Shown piece by piece: positions 29,085-39,425 of a stretch of DNA of 64,000 bases (its first letter is position 1; the number at the start of each line of letters is the position of its first letter). The translations under genes were made by a program, and so were the position numbers. The notes under the pieces are model-generated. The model was not told the DNA's origin and ran no database searches. It saw only the letters and a list, made by a program, of their open reading frames with translations. This DNA is from Catellatospora methionotrophica (GTDB taxonomy: Bacteria > Actinomycetota > Actinomycetes > Mycobacteriales > Micromonosporaceae), in the NCBI RefSeq assembly GCF_011297335.1, contig NZ_JAAOTJ010000019.1, positions 1 to 64,000 of the forward strand, in the 5' to 3' direction.

Positions 29085-29687
29085 TCACTCTGCTCCCCGC
29101 TGCGCTGCGACCAGCTTCTCGACATACTTGGCGATCACGTCGACCTCCAGGTTCACCAGCGCACCGGGCTGCTTGCGGCCGAGCGTGGTGAGCTCCAGCG
29201 TGGTCGGGATCAGGCTCACCGTGAAGGACTCGTCGTCGACCGCGACCACGGTCAGCGAGATGCCGTCCACGGTGATCGACCCCTTCTCCACGATGTACCG
29301 CGACATGCCCTCCGGGAGCAGGATCCGGACATCTTCCCAGCCGCCGCCGGGCTTCTTGGAGGCGATCGTGCCCACGCCGTCGACGTGGCCCTGCACGATG
29401 TGCCCGCCCAGCCGGGTCGCGGCGGTGACCGCGCGCTCCAGGTTCACCCGCTCGCCAGGGGCGAGGGAACCGAGCGAGCTGCGGTCGAACGTCTCCTTCA
29501 TGACCTCGGTCTCGAAGGTGTCGCCCGTGGTGGAGATGACGGTCAGGCAGACCCCGTTGACGGCGATCGAGTCCCCGTGCTTGGCGTCGGTGACGACGAC
29601 CGGGCCGCGTACGGTGACCTTGGCCCCGTCGCCCTCCCAGGCCAGGCTCACAATCTCGCCGAGCTCTTCCACGATGCCGGTGAACAC
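29085..29687 (-). CDS. ribE: Riboflavin synthase alpha chain
   Basis: Dismutates two lumazines into riboflavin. The 200-residue sequence has the two tandem lumazine-binding halves: [12 protein letters not shown] with [12 protein letters not shown] and [16 protein letters not shown], and [15 protein letters not shown] with [13 protein letters not shown] and [18 protein letters not shown] start after GAGGAGGAA. It lies 40 nt after ribD. Some nomenclatures call it ribC. Confidence 0.96.
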   Translation of the reverse strand: MFTGIVEELGEIVSLAWEGDGAKVTVRGPVVVTDAKHGDSIAVNGVCLTVISTTGDTFETEVMKETFDRSSLGSLAPGERVNLERAVTAATRLGGHIVQGHVDGVGTIASKKPGGGWEDVRILLPEGMSRYIVEKGSITVDGISLTVVAVDDESFTVSLIPTTLELTTLGRKQPGALVNLEVDVIAKYVEKLVAAQRGAE

Positions 29688-29727
29688 TGGTTCCTCCTCG
29701 CGTGCCGGCGACTGGCGTCCGGCCGTG

Positions 29728-30816
29728 TCACAAAGTGCCGCTGTCCGCGCTCGCGCGCGGCCGTGCGGTCAGGCGCAGATCAGGCCCAACCCGGTCAACA
29801 TCTAGCACCTCGAGGTCGATGGCGTCCGTGATGGTCGTCACCCCCGCACCTACGAGCGCGGCCGGGCCGTCCCCGAGCAGTTTCGGCGCGACGTACGAGA
29901 TGATCAAGTCTACGAGGCCCGCGGCCAGGAACGCTCCGGCCAGCCGGGGGCCGCCTTCGAGCAGCACGCTGCGGATGCCGCGGTGGTGCAGTTCACTGAG
30001 CACGGCGCGTAGGTCCACCCTGCCCTCTTCGTCCCCGCCGAGCAGGGCCGTGGTGGCGATCAGCGTCGGCGCGGCGCCGTCGCGCACCCGGGCGCCCGCG
30101 GGCGTACGCCCGTCCGAGTCGATCACCACGCGCAGCGGCTGCCGGATGGCCAGGCTGCCGGTACGCAGGTCACGGGTGGTCAGGCGGGGGTCGTCGGCGA
30201 GCACGGTGCCCACCCCGACCATGATCGCGTCGACGGTGCCGCGCAGCCGGTGCACGTCCATCCGGGCCGCCTCGGAGGTGATCCACATGCTGGTGCCGTC
30301 GGCGGCCGCGGAGCGCCCGTCGAGGGTGGAGGCGGTCTTCCAGATCACGAACGGCCGTCCCCGGCGCACGGAGGTCAGCCAGGCGATGTTGCCGTCCTCG
30401 GCCTCGGCGGTGCGTACGCCGGTCAGCACCTCGATCCCGGCGTCACGCAGGGTCTGCTCGCCGCCCGCCGCCAGCGGGTTGGGGTCGTCCACGGCGATCA
30501 CGACGCGGGACACGCCCGCGCGGATCAGCGCCTGCACGCACGGGCCGGTGCGGCCGGTGTGGTTGCACGGCTCCAGGGTCACCACGGCGGTGCCGCCGCG
30601 GGCCTTCTCACCGGCCTGGGCCAGGGCCACGATCTCGGCGTGCGGGCCGCCCGCGTACGCGTGGAAGCCCTCGCCGACCACGTGCCCGGCGGCGTCCAGC
30701 AGCACGCAGCCGACGACCGGGTTCGGGCTGGTCGTGCCCAGTCCGCGCGCGGCCAGCTCGATCGCCCGAGCCATCGCCTTGTCCTCGGCCGGGCTGACCG
30801 CGGGTAGCTGACCCAT
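29728..30816 (-). CDS. ribD: Bifunctional riboflavin deaminase/reductase
   Basis: Deaminates then reduces the pyrimidine intermediate of riboflavin. Residues 10-150 form the cytidine-deaminase-like domain with zinc ligands in PHAEIVAL and VTLEPCNHTGRTGPC. Residues 155-350 form the reductase domain (FVIWKTASTLDGRSAAADG, DAIMVGVGTVLADDP, VLLEGGPRLAGAFLAAGLVD). 362 residues from an ATG preceded by AGGAGG. First gene of the riboflavin operon; no FMN riboswitch was recognised upstream. Confidence 0.96.
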   Translation of the reverse strand: MGQLPAVSPAEDKAMARAIELAARGLGTTSPNPVVGCVLLDAAGHVVGEGFHAYAGGPHAEIVALAQAGEKARGGTAVVTLEPCNHTGRTGPCVQALIRAGVSRVVIAVDDPNPLAAGGEQTLRDAGIEVLTGVRTAEAEDGNIAWLTSVRRGRPFVIWKTASTLDGRSAAADGTSMWITSEAARMDVHRLRGTVDAIMVGVGTVLADDPRLTTRDLRTGSLAIRQPLRVVIDSDGRTPAGARVRDGAAPTLIATTALLGGDEEGRVDLRAVLSELHHRGIRSVLLEGGPRLAGAFLAAGLVDLIISYVAPKLLGDGPAALVGAGVTTITDAIDLEVLDVDRVGPDLRLTARPRASADSGTL

Positions 30817-30911
30817 CCGCCCATCCTCCTGCGCTGTCGTGCTCGCCGCATCCGCGGTATTGCGCGATGTCGTCCTGGGTCTCGCCGCGGACGGCACCGC
30901 TCGGCTGCGCC

Positions 30912-30932
30912 GTCAGGCAGGGTGTGCCTGAC
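30912..30932 (-). terminator. Hairpin after the REC-GGDEF gene
   Basis: GTCAGGCA (30912-30919) and TGCCTGAC (30925-30932) pair exactly over a 5-nt loop, 15 nt past the stop codon of the upstream gene at 30948. It separates that gene from ribD. Confidence 0.6.
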
Positions 30933-30947
30933 CGGCACGCCAGTGTG

Positions 30948-32033
30948 TCACGCGTGCGGGCCGGTTTCGGCGGCGGTGTCGCTCTCTGTGACGCGCTGCT
31001 GGGGCAGGGCGGGCGGCTGGTCCTCGGCGGGCCGCCGCCGGGGCAGCGGGCCGAACGGGTCCTGGACGGATTGCGGGCGGTCCGAGCGCTGGTCCAGGGC
31101 CACGTAGTTGCCCTTGTACTTCTTCGCCGCCGCCTTCATCTCCGACGCCACCGCGACGACCTCGCCCGGGTGGCCGAAGACCCGGCTGGTGGACAGCGCC
31201 ACCCCGACGGACAGTGTGACCAGGTTGACCTCGAACACGATGCCGCGCCGGTCGACCACCTCCAGGTAGCCGCGGGAGGAGTCGATCGGGTCGTACAGCG
31301 CGTCCGAGGCCCGCTGGAAGTCGTAGATCGCGTAGCTGGTGATCTCCTGCACCTGCGACGGGTGGCAGACCACCACGAAGTCGTCGCCGCCGACGTGGCC
31401 CAGGAAGGCCGGGGGCAGGCCCACCGACACCGTGGCCCGGCGCATCGAACGGGCCAGCGCACTGATGAACTGGTCACCGCGGCCGAAACCGTACACGTCG
31501 TTGACGCTCTTGAACCGGTCGATGTCGACGTAGCAGACGGCGTAGTCGTCGCCCGCCTTCAGCCGGTCGGCGATCTCGCGCAGGATGCGGGTGTTGCCGG
31601 CCAGGCCGGTCAGCGGGGACACCTCCCGCGCCTCCTGGTTGCGGCGCAGCGTGGCACGCACCCGGGCGATCAGCTCGGAGGTGTCGAACGGCTTGACGAT
31701 GTAGTCGTCCGCGCCCGCGGCAAGGCCGGCGACCTTGTCGGAGGTGAGCGCCTTGGCGGTGAGCACGATGATCGGCAGCGCGGTGACCATCGGGTCGGCG
31801 CGCAGCCGCCGGGTCAGCTCCAGGCCGTCCATCTCGGGCATCATCAGGTCGACCAGGGCCAGGTCGGGCCTGCGGTCCTCGAGCAGCGCCAGCGCCTCCG
31901 GGCCGCTGTGCGCGGTCATCACGTCGAACCCGTGCAGACGCAGGTTGACCTCGACCACGCGCACGATGTCCGGGTCGTCGTCGACGACCAGGATCACCTC
32001 GGCCTGACCGGCTGCCTGCGGCTCGGTGGTCAA
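30948..32033 (-). CDS. Response regulator with GGDEF domain (REC-GGDEF)
   Basis: A 361-residue soluble signalling protein. The receiver domain (residues 13-130) has the acidic pocket VVDDDPD, phospho-acceptor Asp62 in [13 protein letters not shown] and Lys114 in YIVKPF. The GGDEF domain (residues 139-320) has [27 protein letters not shown] and the signature GGDDF at 215-219, a mild variant of GGDEF that may still be active. Such proteins make cyclic di-GMP when phosphorylated. A proline-rich tail follows. The TTG start overlaps the rpe stop (TTGA), which supports it. Confidence 0.9.
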   Translation of the reverse strand: MTTEPQAAGQAEVILVVDDDPDIVRVVEVNLRLHGFDVMTAHSGPEALALLEDRRPDLALVDLMMPEMDGLELTRRLRADPMVTALPIIVLTAKALTSDKVAGLAAGADDYIVKPFDTSELIARVRATLRRNQEAREVSPLTGLAGNTRILREIADRLKAGDDYAVCYVDIDRFKSVNDVYGFGRGDQFISALARSMRRATVSVGLPPAFLGHVGGDDFVVVCHPSQVQEITSYAIYDFQRASDALYDPIDSSRGYLEVVDRRGIVFEVNLVTLSVGVALSTSRVFGHPGEVVAVASEMKAAAKKYKGNYVALDQRSDRPQSVQDPFGPLPRRRPAEDQPPALPQQRVTESDTAAETGPHA

Positions 32034-32737
32034 ACTGTCCTGCCCCCACTGTCCGATGTGGTCTGACGAACGCGGGACGCCTCCGCCAGAGCACGCAGTT
32101 TACGACAGGCCCGCGCGGGATCGTCGGCTCCGTACACCGCGGTTCCGGCCACGAACGCGTCCGCCCCCGCCGCGGCGGCGGCCTCGATGGTGTCGTCGGC
32201 GATGCCGCCGTCGACCTCGATGCGGATGTCCAGGTGACCGGCGTTGGCGTGCCGCCGCGCGGTCCGCACCTTGGCCAGCATCTCGGGCATGAAGGCCTGC
32301 CCGCCGAAGCCCGCCTTGATGGTCATCACCAGCAGGGTGTCGAAGTGCGGCAGCAGTTCCAGGTACGGCTCGATCGGGGTGTCCCGGTCCACCGCGAGCC
32401 CGGCCAGCGTCCCGGCCGCGCGCAGGTCCTTGGCCAGCGCCACCGGGTCGTCGCAGGCCTCCGCGTGGAACGTCACGTTGTACGCGCCGAGCTGCGCGTA
32501 CGCCGGAGCCCAGCGTTTCGGGTCCTCGATCATCAGGTGGCAGTCGAACGGGATGCCGGTGGCCCGGCGCAGGCTGGCGACCACGGGCGGGCCGATGGTC
32601 AGGTTCGGCACGAAGTGGTTGTCCATCACGTCGACGTGCAGCCAGTCCGCCGCGCCCTCCACCGCGTGCGCCGCGGCGGCGAGATTCGCGAAGTCGGCGG
32701 CGAGGATGCTGGGGGCGATGATGATGTCGGGCGTCAC
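32030..32737 (-). CDS. rpe: Ribulose-phosphate 3-epimerase
   Basis: Interconverts ribulose-5-phosphate and xylulose-5-phosphate in the pentose phosphate pathway. The 235-residue TIM barrel shows [31 protein letters not shown] with metal ligands, [28 protein letters not shown] and [16 protein letters not shown] start. It feeds ribose-5-phosphate and the riboflavin precursor ribulose-5-phosphate, and lies between rsmB and the REC-GGDEF gene, with which it overlaps. Confidence 0.96.
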   Translation of the reverse strand: MTPDIIIAPSILAADFANLAAAAHAVEGAADWLHVDVMDNHFVPNLTIGPPVVASLRRATGIPFDCHLMIEDPKRWAPAYAQLGAYNVTFHAEACDDPVALAKDLRAAGTLAGLAVDRDTPIEPYLELLPHFDTLLVMTIKAGFGGQAFMPEMLAKVRTARRHANAGHLDIRIEVDGGIADDTIEAAAAAGADAFVAGTAVYGADDPARACRKLRALAEASRVRQTTSDSGGRTV

Positions 32738-32781
32738 ACGATCAGCTTACGGAGCGTGAAGCGCGATTCGCTCGCCGCGTC

Positions 32782-32810
32782 CCCCTCCCGCCGTCGGACG
32801 ACGGGAGGGG
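32782..32810 (-). terminator. GC-rich terminator after rsmB
   Basis: CCCCTCCCG (32782-32790) and CGGGAGGGG (32802-32810) pair exactly, with extra pairing in the loop, 12 nt past the rsmB stop and ~45 nt before the rpe start. Confidence 0.7.
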
Positions 32811-32822
32811 AAATCAGGTCGT

Positions 32823-34280
32823 TCAGGCGTTGCGGCGCAGCAGGGCCAGGAACATGGCGTCGGTGCCGTGCCGGTGCGGCCACAACTGCACCGTCGGCCC
32901 GTCGCCGAGTCCGGGCATACCGGACGGCAGGGACTGCCGGGCGTCGACGAACGCGACGTCCATTCCGGATCGGCGCACCGCCTCGGTGACGCTGACCTGG
33001 GTCTCCACCAGGTGCGGCGAGCAGGTCACGTACGCCACCAGCCCGCCGGGCCGCACCGCGCGCAGCGCCGCGGTGATCAGCTCGCGCTGCAGCTTGGTCA
33101 GCGGGGGCAGATCCGAGGGCTGCCGCCGCCAGCGCGACTCCGGCCGCCGCCGCAGCGAACCCAGGCCGGTGCACGGCGCGTCGACCAGCACCCGGTCGAA
33201 CCCGCCCTCCGGCAGGTCACGGTCCGCGCCGACGCTGCGCCCGTCGGTGCAGACGACGGTCGCGGGCAGGCCGCGCACCGCGTTGGCGACCATGTTCGCC
33301 CGGTGCTCGGTGATCTCGACCGCGGTCAGGTGCGCGCCGCGCTGGGCGGCCAGCGCCGCCAGCAGGCCCGCCTTGCCACCCGGACCGGCGCACAGGTCGA
33401 GCCAGCGCTCGTCGCGGCCGTCCAGCGCGGTGTCGATCAGCGCGCTGGCGACCAGCTGGCTGCCCTCGTCCTGCACGTGCGCCCGGCCGGTCTTGATCTC
33501 GACCAGCTCACCCGGCGAACCGCCGCCGAGGTAGACCGCGTACGGGGAGAACGCGCCGGGCTGCCCGCCGACCTCCTCGGCGAGCTCGATCGCGTCGGCG
33601 CGGCCGGGCCGGGCGCACAGGTGCACCTCGGGCCGGTCGTTGTCGGCGTGCAGGAGCTGGGCGGTCTCGGTGAGATCGCCGCCGAGCGCCTCGCGGAACG
33701 CCCGTACGATCCATTCCGGATGGTTCTCGGTGACCGCGAGGTGGCCGACCGGGTTCTCCTGCTCGGACGGTGCCACCTGGGCCAGCCAGGAGTCCAGGTC
33801 GCGCTCGGCGATGCGGCGCATGACCGCGTTGGCGAAGCCCGCCGCGCCCGGCGCGACCGCGTGCACCAGGTCGACCGTGGAGGCGACGGCGGCGTGCGCG
33901 GGCACCCGCGTGTGCAGCACCTGGTACGCCCCCAGGCGCAGCGCGTCCCGCGCAGGCGGGTCGATGCGGGTGATGTCGCGGTCCGCGGCCGCTGCGATGA
34001 TCATGTCGAGGGTGCCCCGGGCGCGCAGCGTGCCGTAGGTCAGCTCGGTCGCGAACGCCGCGTCCCGGCCGAACAGGCCCGCCTCACGCAGCAGCCCCGG
34101 CAGCACCAGGTTCGCGTACGCGTCGTCGCGGTGCACCGCCAGCAGCGCCTGGTACGCCGCCATCCGGGACGGGTCGTGCGCGGGCCGCCCGGCCCGTGGA
34201 CCGCGCCCGCCCCGGGCGTCGCGGTCGTGCTGGCGCGGCTTTGCCGCACCGGAGCTGCTGCCCCCGCGGAACGATGTCAC
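32823..34280 (-). CDS. rsmB: 16S rRNA (cytosine-5)-methyltransferase RsmB family
   Basis: Methylates C967-type positions of 16S rRNA using SAM. The 485-residue product has a basic ~35-residue N-terminus, a NusB-like RNA-binding domain (residues 36-170, [23 protein letters not shown]), and the Fmu/NOL1 catalytic domain with [18 protein letters not shown] (SAM binding), [20 protein letters not shown] and [12 protein letters not shown], containing both catalytic cysteines. GTG start overlapping the fmt stop (GTGA). Confidence 0.94.
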   Translation of the reverse strand: MTSFRGGSSSGAAKPRQHDRDARGGRGPRAGRPAHDPSRMAAYQALLAVHRDDAYANLVLPGLLREAGLFGRDAAFATELTYGTLRARGTLDMIIAAAADRDITRIDPPARDALRLGAYQVLHTRVPAHAAVASTVDLVHAVAPGAAGFANAVMRRIAERDLDSWLAQVAPSEQENPVGHLAVTENHPEWIVRAFREALGGDLTETAQLLHADNDRPEVHLCARPGRADAIELAEEVGGQPGAFSPYAVYLGGGSPGELVEIKTGRAHVQDEGSQLVASALIDTALDGRDERWLDLCAGPGGKAGLLAALAAQRGAHLTAVEITEHRANMVANAVRGLPATVVCTDGRSVGADRDLPEGGFDRVLVDAPCTGLGSLRRRPESRWRRQPSDLPPLTKLQRELITAALRAVRPGGLVAYVTCSPHLVETQVSVTEAVRRSGMDVAFVDARQSLPSGMPGLGDGPTVQLWPHRHGTDAMFLALLRRNA

Positions 34281-35203
34281 GAAAAACTGTCCTCACCCTC
34301 GACACGGACCCCACGGGCCCAGTCCACCGCCGACATGGGCTTCTTGCCCGCGGCACGTACCTCACCCAGCTCCACCGGCGTGGTGGCGGTGCCCACCAGC
34401 ACCCGGCGCTTCTCGACCAGCAGATCGCCCGGCTTGAGCGCGGGCCCGTCGGCCACCGGCAGCACCGGTCCGAGCTTGACCCGCTCCCCCCGGAACGTCG
34501 TCCACGCACCCGGTCCGGGCGTGGTCGCGCGCACCCGCCGGTCCACCGCGAACGCGGGGGAATCCCAGCGCACCTCGGCGTCCTCGACCGTGATCTTCGG
34601 AGCCAGCGTGATGCCGTCGACCGGCTGCGCCACGGCGCGCGCCGCGCCCGCGCCGATCGCGTCGAGCACCGTCACCAGCAGGCCCGCGCCGTCCACGGCC
34701 AGCCGCTCCAGCAGGTCGCCGGAGGTGTCGCGGGGACGGATCGTCTCGGTCAGCGTGCCGAACACCGGCCCGGTGTCCAGGCCCGCCTCCAGCTGGAACA
34801 CCGCCGCGCCGGTGAACTCGTCGCCGTGCCAGACCGCGTGCTGCACCGGGGCCGCGCCACGCCACGCGGGCAGCAGCGAGAAGTGCAGATTGACCCAGCC
34901 GTGTACGGGGATGTCCAGCGCGACCGGCGGCACCAGCGCGCCGTACGCGACGACCGGCACGCAGTCGGGGGCCAGTTCGCGCAGCCGGTCCAGGAACTCG
35001 GGCTCACGCGGCCGGGCCGGGGTGAGCACCTCGATGCCGCGCTCGTCGGCCCACGCGGCCACGGGCGAGCGCACCATGCGCCGCCCCCGGCCCGAGGGCG
35101 CGTCGGGGCGGGTGACCACGGCCAGCAGCTCGTGGCCGGACTTCTCGATGGCGTCCAGGGACGGCAGCGCCACCTCGGGTGTGCCGGCGAAGACCAGGCG
35201 CAC
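34277..35203 (-). CDS. fmt: Methionyl-tRNA formyltransferase
   Basis: Formylates the initiator Met-tRNA. The 308-residue protein has [19 protein letters not shown], the catalytic segment [30 protein letters not shown] (SLLPxWRGAAP signature near residue 110), and an OB-fold C-domain ([15 protein letters not shown]). GTG start. It lies 3 nt after def, its functional partner (deformylation after translation). Confidence 0.97.
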   Translation of the reverse strand: MRLVFAGTPEVALPSLDAIEKSGHELLAVVTRPDAPSGRGRRMVRSPVAAWADERGIEVLTPARPREPEFLDRLRELAPDCVPVVAYGALVPPVALDIPVHGWVNLHFSLLPAWRGAAPVQHAVWHGDEFTGAAVFQLEAGLDTGPVFGTLTETIRPRDTSGDLLERLAVDGAGLLVTVLDAIGAGAARAVAQPVDGITLAPKITVEDAEVRWDSPAFAVDRRVRATTPGPGAWTTFRGERVKLGPVLPVADGPALKPGDLLVEKRRVLVGTATTPVELGEVRAAGKKPMSAVDWARGVRVEGEDSFS

Positions 35204-35206
35204 GGG

Positions 35207-35764
35207 CTACCTCCCCAGGCCGAACGGGCTCGGCGCGGCGTGCGGGGAGACCTTGACGACGGTGCGCGTCGGGTCGTACCACTCTGCCCGGCGGATGTCG
35301 CGCAGCGCGGTCTTGCGCGACGCCATGTCGAGGCGGTCGATGAAGATGACGCCGTCGAGGTGGTCGGTCTCGTGCTGGATGCAGCGCGACATCAGGCCGG
35401 TGCCGACGATCTGCAGCGGGTCGCCGGACTCGTTGAAGCCCTTGGCGATCACGTTCTTGCGGCGCTTGGTGTCGTAGTACAGCCCCGGCACGGACAGGCA
35501 ACCCTCGTCGCCGTCCATCTCCTCCTCGTCGGGGAAGTGCAGCACCGGGTTGACCAGGTGGCCGACGACGTCGTCCACGTCGAAACTGAACACCCGCAGC
35601 CCGACGCCGATCTGCGGCGCGGCCAGTCCCACGCCTCCGGCGTCGCGCATGGTCTCGGTCAGGTCGCGCACGAGGCCGCGCAGTTCCTTGTCGAAGGTGA
35701 CCACCTCGTCGGCGGCGGTGCGCAGCACCGGATCCCCGAAGAGTCGGATGGGCTGGACGGTCAC
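35207..35764 (-). CDS. def: Peptide deformylase
   Basis: Removes the N-formyl group from new proteins. All three family motifs are visible in the 185-residue product: GGVGLAAPQIG near residue 43, EGCLSVPG near residue 87 with the metal-binding Cys, and CIQHETDHLDGVIF near residue 128 with the HExxH histidines. GTG start, GAGGAG ribosome binding site upstream. First gene of the def-fmt-rsmB unit. Confidence 0.97.
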   Translation of the reverse strand: MTVQPIRLFGDPVLRTAADEVVTFDKELRGLVRDLTETMRDAGGVGLAAPQIGVGLRVFSFDVDDVVGHLVNPVLHFPDEEEMDGDEGCLSVPGLYYDTKRRKNVIAKGFNESGDPLQIVGTGLMSRCIQHETDHLDGVIFIDRLDMASRKTALRDIRRAEWYDPTRTVVKVSPHAAPSPFGLGR

Positions 35765-35927
35765 AGGGGTCGTCTCCTCGAATACGAAGGGCAGTGCTGA
35801 TCAGTCTACGGAGTGCCCCGTGCCCGCCTGCACGATCGGTCGCGCGCCGAGGGCTTTGTCCTGTTCTCGACGCCGCACATCACACCTCACGCCGATCACC
35901 CGGATGCCGCCCCGTGCGCCGGGAGGG

Positions 35928-37892
35928 TCAGAGCTCGTGCGGGTCGAGCTGGATCCGTACGGGGTGGGGGGCTTTGCGCAGGCTGCGGACGCCGGCGGCG
36001 TCGTGCAGGGCCTTGGCCAGGGCCAGGCCCCCGGCGCGGCCGGTGCGCAGCAGCATGCGCTCCTCGTCCTCGCCGACCGGCAGCGGCCCGAGCACCTGTA
36101 CGCCCTCCGGCAGGGCGATCAGGTTCAGCAGCTCGTCGACCGCCGCCGCCTGGCCGGTCAGCGAGGCCAGCCGCGCGGCGGGCGGGAAGCCCAGCTCGCG
36201 CCGCTCCCGCAGCTCCCGCTCGGCCAGCCAGGCGGGATCCCAGCGCACCAGGGCCTGCACCGTGGCCAGGCCGCTGTCGGCCACCACGACGACCTTGCCG
36301 CCCCGACCCGCCGGGCGGGCCAGCGCCGCCGCGTTGAACCAGCGCCGGGCCGCCTCCTCGGTCGCCCGCAGATCGGCCCGGGTCAGCAGCGCCCAGGCGT
36401 CCAGCAGCAGCACCGCGCCGTAACCGCCCTCGGCCACCGGCTCCGCGCCCGGCGTGGCCAGCACCAGCGCCGCCTCGGCGGGCACCGTGGCCAGCACCGC
36501 GTCGCGCCCCGACGTCCGCACCGGCACACCGGGCAGCGCCCGGCCCAGCTCCTCTGCCGTACGCCGCACGCCCGTCACCGCGGCCCGCAGCCGCCGCCCG
36601 CCACACGCCGGGCAGGCCCACCCCGCCGCGGGCCGGGCGCACCAGCGGCACGTGGCCACGCCGGCGGCACTGCCCAGCGCCAGCGGACCGGCGCAGTGCG
36701 CGCAGCGGGCCCGCTCGCGGCACTCCTGGCAGGAGACCGCCGGCACGTACCCCCGCCGGGGCACCTGCACCAGCACCGGCGCACCGGCGGCCAGCGCGTC
36801 GCGGGCCGCCAGCCACGCGGCGCTGGGCAGCCGGGCCGACGCCGCCGCCGGGTCCCGCGCCAGCTGGTTGTCGTCGGCGGGCAGCACCACGGGCGCGTAC
36901 CGGCGCAACTGGTCACGGTTCGCCGCGATCTCCTTCGCCCACCCCGTCGACAGCAGCAGCTGCGCCTCGGCGGTCCGCGCGAACCCGCCCACCAGCACCG
37001 CCGCGTCCTGCTGCTGCGCGCGGGTGAGCAGCACCTGCCGCGTGTGCGGATACGGCGAACGCGGCTCGGCGTGCAGGTCGTCGCCGTCGTCCCAGATCGC
37101 CACCAGCCCCAGGTCCGCCACGGGCGCCAGCGCGGCCGACCGGGTCCCGACGACGGCCGCCACCTGGCCGCGCCGGGCCCGCAGGAAGCGGCGGTAGCGT
37201 TCGGTGGGCCCCAGCGCCGCCGACAGCGCCACGTGCCGGTCCGGCCCGAGCAGCGCGAGCAGCGCGGTGTCCAGACGGTCCAGGTCACGCGCGTCGGCCA
37301 CCACGACCACCGCGCCCCGGCCCGCGTGCAGCGTCGCGGCGACGGCCTCGGCGATCCGGTCCGGCCACTGCTCCCCCGGCAGCGCCGACCACACGGCCCG
37401 CGGCGCGCGGCCCTCGCCCAGCGCCCGCAGGAACGCCTCCCCCGCCGGGTAACGCTGCCAGCCCTCGTGCGGCGGCTCGGCCACCCGGCCCTGCGGCACG
37501 GGCAGCGCCGGTTCGGCCTCGACCTTCGCCTGCCGGGGCGGCACCGCCAGGCGCAGCACGTCGGCGAGGCTGCCCGCGTACCGGTCGGCGACCTCGCGGG
37601 CCGCGCGCAGCACCTGCGGGTCGAGCACCGGCTCGGGCGAGACGACCTTCTCCAGCCACGACAGCCGCCCCTCGTGCGCGGTGTCCTCGACCCGGTCCAG
37701 CAGCCACCCGTCGACGAGCTGCCCACTGAACCGCACCTTCACCCGTGTCCCCGGCCACGCCTTGACGTCGAGGTCGGACGGCACCCGGTAGTCGAACGTC
37801 CGGTCCAGGTGCGGCAGCGGCACGTCCACGCACACCCGCGCGACGGGCAGGCGCTCAGCCGGCTCACGGTCACGTCTCGGGCGCACAGTCAC
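35928..37892 (-). CDS. priA: Primosomal protein N' (PriA), degenerate actinobacterial type
   Basis: Replication-restart protein. The 654-residue product keeps the DNA-binding N-domain (VCVDVPLPHLDRTFDYRVP; GTRVKVRFSG) and the zinc-binding cysteines CQECRERARCAHC, CRWC and CPAC at about residues 386-425. The Walker A lysine loop is absent and the DExH box is degraded (IWDDGDDLH), so helicase activity is unlikely; this loss is typical of actinobacterial PriA. A family A hairpin separates it from metK. Confidence 0.92.
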   Translation of the reverse strand: MTVRPRRDREPAERLPVARVCVDVPLPHLDRTFDYRVPSDLDVKAWPGTRVKVRFSGQLVDGWLLDRVEDTAHEGRLSWLEKVVSPEPVLDPQVLRAAREVADRYAGSLADVLRLAVPPRQAKVEAEPALPVPQGRVAEPPHEGWQRYPAGEAFLRALGEGRAPRAVWSALPGEQWPDRIAEAVAATLHAGRGAVVVVADARDLDRLDTALLALLGPDRHVALSAALGPTERYRRFLRARRGQVAAVVGTRSAALAPVADLGLVAIWDDGDDLHAEPRSPYPHTRQVLLTRAQQQDAAVLVGGFARTAEAQLLLSTGWAKEIAANRDQLRRYAPVVLPADDNQLARDPAAASARLPSAAWLAARDALAAGAPVLVQVPRRGYVPAVSCQECRERARCAHCAGPLALGSAAGVATCRWCARPAAGWACPACGGRRLRAAVTGVRRTAEELGRALPGVPVRTSGRDAVLATVPAEAALVLATPGAEPVAEGGYGAVLLLDAWALLTRADLRATEEAARRWFNAAALARPAGRGGKVVVVADSGLATVQALVRWDPAWLAERELRERRELGFPPAARLASLTGQAAAVDELLNLIALPEGVQVLGPLPVGEDEERMLLRTGRAGGLALAKALHDAAGVRSLRKAPHPVRIQLDPHEL

Positions 37893-37958
37893 CAGGAAGT
37901 CCTACCAGACCCCTCCGACTCCCCCGGCCACCTCCCCCGTCCCACGCCGCCCCCTAAA

Positions 37959-38023
37959 ATAGACGCTGGCCTATTACATCGAGAATTTGTAGATCAAACT
38001 CGATGTAATAGGCCAGCGTCTAT
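37959..38023. repeat. Family A hairpin repeat, copy 4
   Basis: Exact 24-bp arms (37959-37982 and 38000-38023) and a 17-nt loop ending AGATCAAAC. It lies 78 nt past the metK stop and before priA, both minus strand. Compared with copy 1, an inner G-C pair is replaced by a T-A pair, a compensatory change. Confidence 0.92.
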
Positions 38024-38101
38024 GGAAAGTGGGACGCGGAGCGCCCTGCCGGTGTCGCGTGACGCCACCGGTAGGGGCGGGTCGGTCACCGGCGGGGTGG
38101 G

Positions 38102-39292
38102 TCAGCTGACGGCGGACTTGAGGTCGGCGACGCGGTCGGTGCGCTCCCAGGTCAGGTCCGGCAGCTCGCGGCCGAAGTGGCCGTAGGCGGCGGTCTGCTG
38201 GTAGATCGGGCGCAGCAGGTCCAGGTCGCGAATGATCGCGGCGGGACGCAGGTCGAAGACCTCGCCGATGGCGCGCTCGATGCGCTCGACCGACACCGTC
38301 TCGGTGCCGAACGTCTCCACGAACAGGCTGACCGGCTTGGCCTTGCCGATGGCGTACGCCACCTGGACCTCGCAGCGCTCGGCGAGCCCGGCCGCGACGA
38401 CGTTCTTGGCGACCCAGCGCATCGCGTACGCCGCCGAACGGTCGACCTTCGACGGGTCCTTGCCGGAGAACGCGCCGCCGCCGTGGCGGGCGTAGCCGCC
38501 GTACGTGTCGACGATGATCTTGCGGCCGGTGAGGCCAGCGTCGCCCATCGGGCCGCCGATCTCGAAGCGGCCGGTCGGGTTGACCAGCAGCCGGTAGCCC
38601 TCGGTGTCCAGGCCCAGGCCGTCGAGCTCCGGCGCGATGACGTGCTCGCGCACGTCGGGCGTGAGCAGCGACTCCAGCGAGATGTCGGGCGCGTGCTGCG
38701 AGGACACGACGACCGTGTTCAGGCGCACCGGCTTGAAGCCGTCGTACTCGATGGTGACCTGGGTCTTGCCGTCGGGGCGCAGGTACGGGATCGCGCCGTC
38801 CTTGCGGGCGGCGGTGAGGCGGCGGGCCAGCCGGTGCGCGAGCGCGATCGGCAGCGGCATCAGCTCGGGGGTCTCCGAGCAGGCGAAGCCGAACATCATG
38901 CCCTGGTCGCCCGCGCCCTGCGCGTCGAGGGTGTCGGCGCCCTCACCGGAGCGCTGCTCCAGCGCGCTGTCGACGCCCTGGGCGATGTCGGGCGACTGCG
39001 AGCCGATCGACACGCTCACGCCGCAGGACGCGCCGTCGAAGCCCTTCTTGGAGGAGTCGTAGCCGATGCCGAGGATCGTGTCGCGCACGATGGTCGGGAT
39101 GTCGGCGTACGCCTGGGTGGTCACCTCGCCGGCGACGTGCACCTGACCGGTGGTGATCAGCGTCTCTACGGCGACGCGGCTGCGCGGGTCCTGGGCGAGC
39201 AGCGCGTCCAGGATGCCGTCGCTGATCTGGTCAGCGATCTTGTCCGGGTGACCCTCGGTGACCGACTCCGAGGTGAACAGGCGACGTGCCAC
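38102..39292 (-). CDS. metK: S-adenosylmethionine synthase
   Basis: Makes SAM from methionine and ATP. The 396-residue protein has [20 protein letters not shown] at the N-terminus, [47 protein letters not shown] and the glycine-rich [23 protein letters not shown] start 6 nt after GGAGAAA. SAM serves the methyltransferases RsmB and the TrmH-family protein, and BioA uses SAM as amino donor. A -10-like TAGACT lies at 39359-39364; no SAM riboswitch was recognised. Confidence 0.97.
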   Translation of the reverse strand: MARRLFTSESVTEGHPDKIADQISDGILDALLAQDPRSRVAVETLITTGQVHVAGEVTTQAYADIPTIVRDTILGIGYDSSKKGFDGASCGVSVSIGSQSPDIAQGVDSALEQRSGEGADTLDAQGAGDQGMMFGFACSETPELMPLPIALAHRLARRLTAARKDGAIPYLRPDGKTQVTIEYDGFKPVRLNTVVVSSQHAPDISLESLLTPDVREHVIAPELDGLGLDTEGYRLLVNPTGRFEIGGPMGDAGLTGRKIIVDTYGGYARHGGGAFSGKDPSKVDRSAAYAMRWVAKNVVAAGLAERCEVQVAYAIGKAKPVSLFVETFGTETVSVERIERAIGEVFDLRPAAIIRDLDLLRPIYQQTAAYGHFGRELPDLTWERTDRVADLKSAVS

Positions 39293-39425
39293 TCGATTTC
39301 TCCAATACAGCGCTTGATGACGATGGATGGACCGTAAGGCCATCGGCGTCCTGGCGAAAGTCTAGTTCCCTACAACGCCCCGGCGACGCAAGCCCTGCCC
39401 GAGAGTCCGCAGGACGGGACGGTGG

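Noticed and set aside
29728-30816. The RibD-like gene at 15159 as a duplicated piece of ribD.
   Set aside because: It has its own family sequence, differs strongly from the RibD reductase half, and stand-alone versions are common in actinobacteria.
30817-30947. FMN riboswitch before ribD.
   Set aside because: No conserved RFN-element core (AGGGTATCTTCGGGG-like and related segments) could be found; only a small hairpin is present.
35928-37892. priA as a pseudogene because of missing helicase motifs.
   Set aside because: The frame is intact and zinc cysteines are kept; loss of the Walker A motif is normal for actinobacterial PriA.
39359-39364. Repeated TAGACT boxes (20373-20378, 35803-35808, 39359-39364) as a shared promoter class for pheS, def and metK.
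   Set aside because: No acceptable -35 box at 16-18 nt in any of the three; hexamers alone are too weak, so they are only mentioned.
39293-39425. SAM riboswitch before metK.
   Set aside because: The spacer lacks the SAM-I or SAM-II core pattern and is short; only a -10-like TAGACT is visible.
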